A stretch of 64,000 bases of DNA from Tribonema minus (lineage: Eukaryota; Sar; Xanthophyceae; Tribonematales; Tribonemataceae), in assembly GCA_017506865.1 (NCBI GenBank), contig JAFCMP010000201.1:930001-994000 (forward strand), written 5' to 3'. The notes below the pieces were generated by a model that worked only from the letters and a program-made list of their open reading frames with translations, did no database searches and was not told the DNA's origin. How positions within the stretch are numbered: the stretch's first letter is position 1; every line of letters begins with the position of its first letter. Positions 47,231-57,654 of the stretch are shown here, piece after piece. The position numbers and the translations under genes were made by a program.

Positions 47231-50200
47231 CTAACGCTTGCGTGTGAACGACCCCCCTCGCGAACCCCCCGTTGGCACAGCCCCCGTGATATTCCTCAGC
47301 CACTCAGAGCTGGGGTCTTCGGGCGTCTTGGGGGTTTTGGGGGTCCGGCCGGCCTCTGCGCCCGAGTTCAAGTTTGAACTTGTGGTGAAGTCTTTCGCGC
47401 TGCGGGACGGGGGCGGCCCTGACTGCGCAGCAACGCTCAGCAATGTGGCGCCGAGATTGCCGTCGGAAGTGCGTCGACTGTGCCGCGGCCTGGGTGGTGG
47501 TGCGCTGCTGCCGCTGCCGCCGCCGCCGCTGCTCGTTGAGTCCAAGCTGCCGCTGCGACAGTGGTAACAGCAGTAGCGGCAGGGCCATCGTGAGCTGCAC
47601 GTTCATAGCTTGGGAGCCTTGGTTCTCTTCACATGTCATTTGGACAGTTGAATTCGTATTAAACAGACTGAAGAGGGCTGAAGCAATTCCGCGCAGAGGG
47701 TGAGCTTGAGCACTGTGTTGCTGAGCACTGCATGCTGAGCGCGCTGTTTTTCAGCTCAAACCCTAACTATAGGCTATAGCTCAGCGCTCGGCTCACCTCA
47801 GCAGCAGCATGATGGCGTCCTCATGGCGCCGCAGCGCCAACTCGTCATGTACCCCTCACTGACTCATCATACGCCCTTCCCCCAAAGCTGACACCACCCT
47901 TACTTCAAGCCCCAACCCTAAGCTAAACAGTGCTCAACTCACCTGAGCAACAGCATGATGGCGTCCTCATGGCTCCGCAGCGCCGACCCGTCACTGGGCG
48001 CCGCTGCAGCGGGCCTCCTGGACACATCGCGAGGCGGCAGCATGCGCCCCGCGGCACGCTTTGGTGGCTGCACGAACACCTCCTCCGGGGACACTTCCGG
48101 GGGGCTGAGGGAGTGCTCCGGGGGGCTCAGAGAGCGGTGATGAGCACTGCTGCTGTGCTGCCGCGGCGCGCTGTTGAATTGAGCGCTGTTGAATTGAGCG
48201 CTGCTGCTGCTGCTGCTGCCGAGAGGAGCGCTGCCAAAGCTGCGGCTGCGCTGCTGCAGCGGCGGGCCGGCGCTGGAGAGCTGGCGGCGGTGCGAGGGCT
48301 TCGGCTGCACGCTGCCGCCACTGCCGCCTGCGGAGTGTGAAGTTGGTGCAGAGGTGCAGTTGACAGGTGAGGACTGGGAGTAGGTACATGCATGACGACA
48401 GAGATGAATAGCACTCGTGCGGTGTGTGCTGTAAGCAGTGCTGCAGTGCTGCGTCCACTCGCTAGCGCGCTGCACATAAGAGCACTTGACACAAAGTGCT
48501 CAACACATATGACGACTCAGGGTGCGAACGATAACTGCAGCTGCGGCAGCGCCTCTCAACATACTCATGTGACAAAGCCGATCTCGCGTCATCATTCCCC
48601 ACGAACGCCGATGCTCATAAGCACCTAGGTACTCACAGAAAATCTACCACAGACACAGTAGCCTCGCACGCACTCGCACGCGTAAAGCACTGCAGCCTCC
48701 CCTCCCCTTACCTGGTGGCGGCCGTGGTAGCCGCTGCGAGTGCGCGCGCATCAGCGCCGCCGCTCCCCCATCCGCACCCGCAGCAGCAGCCACATTGTTG
48801 CTGAGCACTGAGGAGTGCGAGCGCGTGCGCGCCAGCTTGGGCGATGACGACGACGGCCCGCCCGCAATACCCATACCCATACCCCCCAGGGGGATGCTGG
48901 ACACGGGGGCAGCCCCCCCGCCCGACCCGAGACTGAGCCCCGAGCCAGTGCTCAGCGCGCGAACTAGGCCAGTTCCGGGGGTGAGCACTGCTGAGCCGCT
49001 GCTGGCCCGACTGGCCGGGGTCCCTGCGCTGCTCTCATTTGCAACTTCAATGACCGTCGGCAAGGATTGCCGGCTCGCGCGGATGAAATCTGCCAGGGGC
49101 TCATCGCTGCGGCCAAGCGATTTCCCCCTAGCGAGGGTACCCCGCCCGGGGGCGCCGTCCCCCTGAGACCCCCCTGCACGGTACGTGGCCAGGGGGACTT
49201 CAACCAGGCTGCCAAAGGCCAGGAACCCCGGGGATTTGGCCGGGGAGTCGGAGTCGGGGGTGTTGATGAAGTCGGAAGATGCTCCACTGTTGCCGCCGCC
49301 GCCGCCACCGCCGTAGCTGGTGCGAAAGGTGACGGCGGGTGCGACAAACTTGGTGGAGGGGGGTTGGAAGGTGTCCGGGGCCTCTACCGTCTTGGCGTAC
49401 CGGTATCGTCGCCACCTGTGGTAATGATGATGACGGTGGTGAGGACAGATTGGGGTGTCAGAGTGATGTCAGGGTCAGGGTGAGGATGGGCACAGGGGCA
49501 ACAGTTGCTGTACGATCGGCAGGGTGAGGGTATGATGGCCACAGGGGCTACAGTCATTGTACGATTGGCAGGGTTAGGGTATGCATCATCAATGCAAGGT
49601 GCATATCCTACACATACCGGTCATATGTGACATGACCATGCACAAGACGTGCCCAAAGCTGATGCTAGCAAACGTGGTGAAGGGGGGGCAAAAGGAGGTA
49701 TGCCGCATGTTTAGTGCAACAAGAGGCTGCCGCATACAAAGCAAAACTAATAGCGCAAGGGTGCCTTCGCAACGCCACATGACCACAACACGCAATTCGA
49801 CCTTGAACAAAACATCATTTTAAGATGCTGCTGACCCTAGCGAAAACCCAAACCCTACTTACAACCGCAAAGCCCTCACCTTCGAACAAAGTAAATGGCC
49901 AGTAGCAGCACGGCAAACGCGCCCAGCGACGCTGCAATGATCATCAACGCCGTTAGCCTTAGCAAAAACTCAAACCCTAGTCACTATCGCACAAGGCCTC
50001 ACCTCCGGATAAAGTAAATGGCGAGTAGCAGCACGGCAAACGCGCCCAGCGACGCCCCAACAATCACCGGAATTGACGCCTTATCGCCCCCGCCGCCGCC
50101 GCCACCCTGCGTACTCCCACTAGAGTCAGCGGCAGGGGCCACCGCACCACCATCAGTAGCCCCCTTCTCTATTAAGGGGGTGGCTGCAGCAGTAGGTGCT

Positions 50201-53200
50201 GGTGTAAGGGCTGGTGTAGGGGCGGGTGTCGGTTCCAGTGTTTCCGCTACTGCTGGTACTGTTGGTTTTACGGCCGGCGCTACGGTTGCGGCGGGTGGGG
50301 GTTTGGTGGGAGCCGGGGCGGTGGTGGGTGCGGGGGTCACTAGCTGAGGCGCTGCAAACCTGTCACATCAGGGCCACCACAGTTGCGAAAATGAGACTGT
50401 CAGTCAATATTTCCGAATGCAGATTCACAGACTTGAGGTGCTGCAAACCTGTCAGATCAGGGGCCACACAGTTGTGGATGGGAAAGGTCAGGTGATGTTT
50501 GCAGGATGACAGATGCACAGAGAGATTTAGGGTTAGCATTACGGTTAGGGTTACTTAACCTCACCCTGACCTTAACCCTAAGATGTTCAAACTAACCCTA
50601 ACCGTAACTCTTGAGAAACGCGCGCCTGACGTCACGAGGTCTATGTTCTAAGCCTAACTAACCCTAACCTCACCCTTACGGTTAGTTAACCTAACCCTAA
50701 ATCCTAGTTAACCTTTCCCCTAACTGTAGCCTTCAGATGTGCCCGCCTGATGTCATGAGAGCTATGTTCAGGTCACCGCGCCACCGCGTGGTGCTACGCA
50801 TGACGTACTGCCTGCGCACCATGCCAACTGCATCAGCAAGTGTGAATTCGCGAGGAGCGTCAAGTGTGAATTCGTGTGGAGCGTCACAATCTCATGCTGG
50901 GCGTGTATGCTACAGTAGTACCATCAGCTGTACAAGCGTAGAAATGGCATAAGCGTAGAAATGGCATCTTTGCACCTGCAGTGAAAATCGCATGCTATCT
51001 AGGCCATGCACTTTCACGCACACCAGCTTGTCAAACTTGTCGTCTTATACTCGTGGTAGCATTGCTGCACGAACTGCACTCGCACTTCAAGTCAAAGTCC
51101 ACATCACACGAGACGAACCTGAAGCTGTCTATTTTGAACTGCCCAGCGTCGATGCACAACGTGACGGTGTGTTTTCCCGCTTTGAGAGGGACGGGGGCCT
51201 TCATTCCAGGGCCGACAGTGGTCCATCGATTCATGGGCAGCTCCCCTTGCCACACTCCAACCTGAAAGGCAGAAACGATATGTAAGAACAGGTTGAAGCG
51301 CACACCAACTTCACAATGAGGGGCCATTTGGAGCTGAAAGCGAAAGTAATGAAATAACCTGTTCGAATCCAGCGCTTCCAGGCATTGGGCATCTCAGCGC
51401 CATTACATTTATCATAAACACTGCAAGGTGAGTTAAGTTGATCGTCTGGGCTTAGGGCTAACCCTAACCCTAACCCCCTAACCCTAACCCTAACCCTAAC
51501 CCTTGTTTGCGCCCCAAGCGAGGAGGAGCCAGAAGTGCAAGTGGATGCAGCAGTGACAGACACACACACAGGCTGCATGGTCATCAATGTCCGTGATGCT
51601 GACGTAGCCACAGTGTTAGCCTTTGCTGGCAGACGTTATGCTGCACCGTGTGCGCCGCATTTGATACTGAGACAGTTGGGCTACAGTACTAATCTGATTG
51701 GCTGTTGTCAATCAAACATGCATACACTACCCGCCTCTCCCTGCGACCGTGACGGCCACCGCGTCACAACAGTATCAACTTCAACAGTATCCATTACAAC
51801 CTATCAACTCCATAACTTCAAGGTCGACTCTCCCATGACTGACGCTCACCTTCTCATCCGCCGGCGCATCGGTGCACAGCGCCACATTGTTCTGCGGGAG
51901 CTTGGCATCAATCAGCATGCTGATGGTCACAGCATAGTCGACTGCTTCGCCATCAACGGCTGCCAGCCTGTAGGACACGTAATAGTCGCCAGCGGCGGTT
52001 GCCTCCACCTGCGCGTGCGTGGCAGAGCAATATAAACATCATTGGCGATGCAACCATGAGAAGAAATGCAGCAGCGCGGGTTAATATTCGAGTGTTTGAA
52101 AGTGTCGGCAACCGGCTACACATACCCAGCAGTGCAACGAAAAGAGTAAGGGTAAAGAATAAGCCTTTTCCGCCCCTCAAGTACAAGCGTACGCGTACTG
52201 AGGCGCGTGCATGTTATATGTATGGCATTGATGCAGTCCACTGGAGGAACGTGCGCACACGGTGTAGCACAGGCATCCCTACGCTGGAAATGTTTTTTTC
52301 GCAGCGCAGTTGCGATAGCACAAGCACTGGTGCCACCACTCAAAAAAAAAGTAACTGCTCCTATAATTGAAGCGACATACTGGCGGGTATCACGGAAACG
52401 AACCAACAGATCGCAGAGCTCTAGGCGACAAGGTGTGGTTAGCCGCAAGTGCCTTTCACCAATGACCGTAGTCGCCACTGCTGCGGCCATTGGCCACGAG
52501 TCAAACAGTGCCACCATATCCACAGGAGCCAAAAGACTTATGCACGCAAGCTTTTAGCGTTCGTATGGGTCACAATATGGACTACCCACTATTCTGGTCA
52601 TTATGATCAGAATTGCTACAAACGTGCCACTTTGGCAATAGGGTCATTTGGCAGCATCGGGGAGCAGGGGCGGAAGCTGCTGGAGGCTGTGGCGACGGAG
52701 TATGCCAGCAGGATGTCAGTGCCCGGAGGAGTGCGCCCTAAAGCTCTCAAGGGCATCGCCCCGGCGCGCTTACGCTCAGCACTGTCGGCAGCGCTCCACA
52801 TGGAGTACTCTGGCCGTGTCATGACACACATGGCAGAATCCAGGGGGGGGGGGCACATGGAGGAGGACGTAGGGGAGGACCCCAAGATGCCATTTGGCGG
52901 CGGCGGCGTTTGAGTGATTGTCGTTGCGACACTTTCAGACTGTCATACGACATGTAGATTCCTTACAGCTAGATGCCAATCATCTGGGCTTTTTCGCGCC
53001 CTGAGCGAGAATTAATAAAAAGTACACCTACATAACCCTCCAGCGCTCATATACCTACTGTACCCACCTCATACCGCATCCACTGCCACGGCTGAGCTGT
53101 TTCCACGGCGTACTGCAGGCCCTGCGGGTCCTGTGCTCGTGGCAGTGCTCTGTCGATGGTGACTCCGGATTCTCGAAGGCAGTTGTCAGCCACCGGGTTG

Positions 53201-53970
53201 TCGCTGCCATCGACGTAGTAGGCTTGTCCTTCGTCGCCTGCGATTGCGTCGGTGAACAGCGACAATGATGGGAAAATGTGATGTTGTGGGACAGGTGCGG
53301 ATGCTGGAAGCTGCCGAGTGACTAGACTAGCCATTATGTGTGCATGGGGATAACACAGATGGTGCGGCGTGCAGAACAGCCATGTACGCCTGTATACATA
53401 GCAGCGAAACAACACCCAGTCGTGAGCAGCGAAGTAAAGTCGGCAACATCCTGAGCACAAACAGAGAGTCGCAAATGAGAGCGTGGACATGCATACATAC
53501 CCATGAGAGAGGGGGCGCTTCGAGGTGTTGTACAGTCAGTGACTGCGTCAAAGTGGTGACCGCGTCAGTGTGGTGTCATGCATGCGTACGTGCGTAGGTA
53601 TGAGAGCATAGTAAGTGCCACCACATGGAATGGGAAGGCCGGGGACAATCAGTACAGGAAGGAGGACCAGAGCTGACTACGTGAGATGCAAGCATACACA
53701 CGCAACATGCACGGAGCAACAACGCCAGCAAAGTGAAACATTGCGCGGTACATGCGGACAGCCCGATGATGGGACAAGCAGCTCCGCAGGTCACAACTTC
53801 CTGGGCCATCGTAACAGTCACGTCAACTTCAACTGTGTGGCAGCGCTCACCTTCAATAAAATCTTCCGCCTGGACGGTGCCGGGCAGTTGTGTAACTGTC
53901 GCCTGAAAGGCGGGATCCACCGCGCAAGGGGCATACTTACCCACAGCGGCCATTCGTCACCACTCTTGCG
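47231..53970 (-). CDS. Single-pass surface protein with a CBM6-like carbohydrate-binding domain (5' partial)
   Basis: In-phase exons: 53970-53941, 53902-53851, 53237-53068, 52008-51850, 51261-51108, 50339-50003, 49415-48712, 48327-47943, 47552-47231; 771 codons including the stop; 5' exons not found. The ectodomain shows the CBM6 plan: LPGTVQAEDF, then AYYVDGSDNPVADN, YEVEATAAGDYYVSYRLAA, and KAGKHTVTLCIDAGQFKIDSF. A Pro/Thr/Ala stalk follows, then the membrane segment SIPVIVGASLGAFAVLLLAI with RRWRRYRYAK on the inner side, and a long Ser/Pro/Gly-rich cytoplasmic tail. CBM6 domains bind beta-glycans. The type I topology suggests a cell-wall sensor or anchor, but any catalytic domain would be in the missing N-terminus. 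A short alternative copy of the membrane exon lies at 49880-49931. Confidence 0.72.
49880..49931 (-). other. Alternative copy of the transmembrane exon
   Basis: This 52 nt segment repeats the end of exon 50339-50003 (SLGAFAVLLLAIYF, then VRR instead of IRR). It has its own acceptor (TTGCAG) and donor (GTGAGG). Its phases (1 in, 2 out) equal those of the full exon, so it can replace that exon but cannot be spliced in after it. The product would lack the Pro/Thr stalk and have a shortened hydrophobic segment of about 15 residues. Confidence 0.6.
50341..50725. repeat. Intronic repeats: two local duplications and degenerate TTAGGG tracts
   Basis: GCTGCAAACCTGTCACATCA at about 50350 recurs as GCTGCAAACCTGTCAGATCA at about 50440. 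From 50528 to 50720 TTAGGG/CCCTAA-like units occur on both strands in imperfect form. Confidence 0.65.
51458..51503. repeat. Interstitial telomere-like (CCCTAA)n, the longest in the window
   Basis: Seven CCCTAA units with one CC insertion lie in the intron between exons 52008-51850 and 51261-51108. The adjacent DNA is single-copy coding gene, so this is not a chromosome end. Confidence 0.85.
52414..52525 (-). repeat. Dispersed repeat copy 1 (FDSWP-type frame)
   Basis: The minus strand encodes VDMVALFDSWPMAAAVATTV followed by RLTTPC. It is about 85% identical to an oppositely oriented copy at 59104-59216. The element lies in an intron of the CBM6-like gene. Confidence 0.6.
52604..52913 (+). 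mobile_element. Possible retrotransposon coding fragment
   Basis: An open frame ending at 52913 reads IGSFGSIGEQGRKLLEAV, then EYASRM, RLRSALSAALHMEY and a Gly-rich end. The layout resembles the C-terminal tail of algal non-LTR reverse-transcriptase ORFs (G-x-x-G-x-x-A-x-x-LL, then a run of Ala/Arg helices), but I see no reverse-transcriptase motif. It is antisense within an intron of the CBM6-like gene. Low confidence. Confidence 0.3.
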
Positions 53971-54379
53971 CTGCGCAGAGTACACGTTGCGCATACATGA
54001 AGGGCATAGCGCTCAGTGTCTTGAAGGCAAGAACAGCATGGCACAGAGGAAAGACTCATGGTTTGAGTCAGATTCTCGTGATACGAGTCAGAATCAAGCT
54101 GGCACACGTCTGTGGCAGTCAGTGTACAGTTCGCAAGAACATGTACTAAGTTTGCAAGAACATGAAGTTCGCAAGAACAGCATGGCACAGAGGACAGACT
54201 TATGATTCAAGTGTCAGACTCTCATGATTCACACCAGACTCTCATGATCCAGGACAGCGTCCCGTGATCCGGGTCAACATCTCGTGATCTGAATCAGAAT
54301 CTCAAGCATATCTGAGTCCCGCAGTGGCGAGGTACTGCCTGCCACGGTGGCGGTGGTGATTGGATGTAACCGCATTGAG

Positions 54380-54720
54380 CTGCTTGCCACAAGAACTGGG
54401 CATGGCCATGAAGTCATGGGCGCTGGTGCCTGCCCGTGAGCAGTGGCACCACCGAGTGTGCACAATGAAATGTAGCGTGTGGCAATCTCTGCAGCAAGTG
54501 CAGGCGTCGTGGTTGTTAACACTGTTGTGGCTTCCAGGATATGTACAGGCTGCTTGCCACAAGAAGTGGGCATGGCCATGAAGTCATGGGTGCTGGTGTG
54601 AATCTCCGAGCAGTGGCACCACCGAGTGTGGCCAATGAAATGTAGCAAGGTCCGCAGCATGTGCAGGCGTCGCGGTTGTTAACGCTGTTGTTGTTTGGGA
54701 ACATGGGAGAGGCTGAGGGC
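54380..54720. repeat. Tandem duplication, two copies of about 170 bp
   Basis: CTGCTTGCCACAAGAACTGG starts the first copy at 54380 and, with small changes, the second at 54550. Shared features include CAGTGGCACCACCGAGTGTG and GTTGTTAAC(A/G)CTGTTGT. Coding potential is unclear on both strands. Confidence 0.8.
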
Positions 54721-55774
54721 AGGTCTCCCCATGTTTGTGTGCTTGCCTTGAACAAGTGGATATGATGGAGTCTTCAAGTTCTGGTTGCAACCTCCACATC
54801 TGTATCCCTCTCCCTCCAATGGTGACATTGAGATGCTGACTCTGCCATGCCATACTACTTCAAGTGGGACATGGTTGACCAGTCAAACTTCGTGCGACAA
54901 CACGACGCTGACTCTTCACACACTTCCACCCTCTTGCTCAACAGTCAACGTGTCGGTGGTGTCGCAGTACCCTGATACAGCGCCGCCTGCCTACATGTGT
55001 GCGTTCACTGGTATGGGGTATGTATGTACTTCAAGTACGCACCCAATGAATACATACCCGCTTGTAAACGGCAGTTCCACGTGCCAGGCAAGTGTACAAG
55101 AGGTGGTAGGTCGCATTTTAAACAGCTTGTGACCGCTGCGAACTTGAACAATTGCTGTGATGACAACTCATTGTCCGTGCTTTGTGATCAACTGTCACAC
55201 AAGGTCGAACAACTGCTCATAAGGCATGGTGGAAGCAAAGGCACCAAACACTAGGCCGCTCGATACAGCAGGTGCAAGGGTTTATCATTGCAGCATCTGC
55301 TGCTGATGAGTCATGAGCATGCCTCATCTGCATCTAGATCAATCAAACAATGGTGACGTGCCACTGTGGCGCTGCTCAGGTTGATTGCTGGAAGGCTAAG
55401 GGCGTTGTGATGCTCGTGCATCAGCATCATGAAACAAATCAGATGTGCAGTTGGACAAAAGACGCTCTATGAAGTCAGTGCCTGTCGTACTTCATCGCCA
55501 TCACAGTCTATTTGAAGTAGACACCGCGAGCTGACAAACAGCAGCCGAACTACCCAACACTGCCATCTCGGGCGAGCCAGGAGCACGACGACAAGCTACG
55601 ACAAGCTAGCCGGTCACTCATCAAAGTTAGCCAGGAAAGCAGCAGTACTGGCGTTACTGAGCCTGCTTTGAAAGTGGCAAAGGCGATATGGGTGCGTGCG
55701 CGTGTGTGTGTGGTGGGGGGGGAGGGCACGCTGTGTACGTAGTTGACGGGTGCTAGGAAGCCGCGCGATGTTGC

Positions 55775-56137
55775 GTGCGTGAGCTGCGAAAGCAGCTGAA
55801 TGCTACTTCGCGTGCAGCTGACCAGGCGGCGGGAGGCATGACGGCGCTTCGTTTGGTACGCAAGATTGCTACCGAAACTAAGGACCTTGTCATGCGTACA
55901 CTGATGGCGGGATGCCGCGAGGACGGTCTCGGCATATATGACATGAGTCTCAAGCCATCACAGCTTCCGCGCGCAAAGCGGGGCCCCAGCGACAGCATGA
56001 TAACCTGCCATATCCACGGCGTGTCAGGCTTGGTGCGCATGTACATCATCAGAGGCCCAGTGTGTGACAGCGCCGAAGCCACGACGTGCCTTAACTACCA
56101 GGTCTACAACTACGCCAATCGAGGCTGGACTATGTAG
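55775..56137 (+). CDS. Hypothetical protein, 120 codons
   Basis: An open frame (MRELRKQLNATSRAADQ ... IRGPVCDSAEATTCLN ... GWTM) has balanced composition, more protein-like than the antisense frame. No family is recognised. The start codon may be GTG rather than ATG, so it could instead be a terminal exon of an unseen plus-strand gene. It lies near the plus-strand protein-like stretches at 54850-55250. Confidence 0.25.
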   Translation: MRELRKQLNATSRAADQAAGGMTALRLVRKIATETKDLVMRTLMAGCREDGLGIYDMSLKPSQLPRAKRGPSDSMITCHIHGVSGLVRMYIIRGPVCDSAEATTCLNYQVYNYANRGWTM

Positions 56138-57654
56138 AGGGTCATTAGATACGAGGTCGACACGGTGTAGTGCCGCTCTTTCGCCAAGCGAACAGGCAAG
56201 GTGGCGTTGTACACAAGCACAGCTGCATTCAGTCAGAGGAGGCACCTTCTGTGTACAGAGAGCAACCTGGCTGACTATACGCATGATCACGATCCGTGCC
56301 GAATGTGCACGAGGTAGCAGGCCTTGACGGATCTACGCTGCCTTCCTGCAGCATGCACGACAGCTCCAGCATTCACCATGCTCGCATCTGTGCGTGCTGT
56401 CACATAAAATGCAATAATTGAGACGTGCGAGTTTTTACCTCGAGCGCCGCCGCCGCCCCGTCGCCAACGCTCGCACGCCTCTCGCCGCGCCAGCAGTCAA
56501 AGCAGGTGGAGTGCGCCGCTGTCGGCCCGCGATCCGGATGCTGGTTCGGGGTAAACGCCTATTGCTATTTAAAACCAGGCTGCTTGCGCGATCGCCAGAG
56601 ACTCGCAGCGAAGAGCCAAAAAAAAAAGCACGTTCTCGGCGTGGACAGTTCTGGCATTCATCTGAAAAAAACACGACGACAACGACCGCAGCGCTCTCTG
56701 ATAGGGCCAGGAGTATGGCAGCAGAGGACAGCAGCTGCAGCAACAGCAACACCAGAGGCTGCGCGCCTGACGCCAGCGCGAGTCGCCGGAAAGTAATTTG
56801 GTCGGAAGTTCCAAGTCCTCCCGCACTTCACCCTGTGTGTCAAAGAGGCCTAGCCCGGCGCCAACATGACGATACATACATCTAGTGACCTGAACATGAG
56901 TCGCACTGTAAGGCGCGGTGGACATGGGTCGGCAAGATCACGCGCAAGGCGAAGAGATGCGTTCGGTGCATCACAGGGGCAGCATGACATTGCGATGCAC
57001 GGGTGTGGCACCACGGCAGGCATAGGGATAGGGATCGGCAGATACGCCTTCAGCGCACAATGATCAGCGCAGTGCATGGCGCAACATTTCAGCGGAGCAT
57101 TCTGTCGCCGAGCTGTGTCTCCTATGACAACCAACGGCAAATCGTCGCTGGTGTAAATTTCGTTTCAAAGAAGGAATGCCTCGCCGTTTTCTGACATGAG
57201 CGATCATCCCACACGCGCCGGCTGGCTTTTCTACGTACCGTGCACAAAAACCCCTGTGCCGGCCAGCTCACAGCTCACAGCCATCAGATGTTGGCAACAG
57301 GAATGTCACGTCATACACACACACACAAAAATACGGTTCGCGAGATCTGATGAACGCATCCTGCAAGAGAAACCACTCAGCTTACATGATAGCTTGCACA
57401 AGTCATACTCGACGAGTAATGCTGCTGACAGCACCTCACATGCTGATAATGTTTTGTTGCTCCACTACGCAGGCCGCGCAAAATTGCTCCCCAACAAAGT
57501 GTGCCAATTTTCGAGGCACCAAGCACGTGACTCACAAGAAGCGTGCACAACACAGCAAGTCACAAGTCTTCTTAGACAGCTGCCAACATGCCCTGGGGGT
57601 ATTCGAGAAAATTGTTCCATGGATGAGATGATGCATGTTGAAGTTTGATGTTTA

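Larger units (their letters stand above)
53971..57654. other. Gene-poor region containing the missing 5' end of the CBM6-like gene
   Basis: The missing N-terminal exons of the minus-strand CBM6-like gene should lie here, but I could not fix any. Plus-strand frames around 54850-55250 (for example MPYYFKWDMVDQSNF and YFKYAPNEYIPACKRQF) look protein-like but are short and unassigned. TCATGATTC/CTCGTGATC-type repeats occur at 54190-54300. A-tracts and short ORFs at 56400-56900 are not convincing. Confidence 0.4.

Noticed and set aside
51458-51503. Chromosome end or telomere
   Set aside because: Exons of the same gene lie on both sides of the tract.
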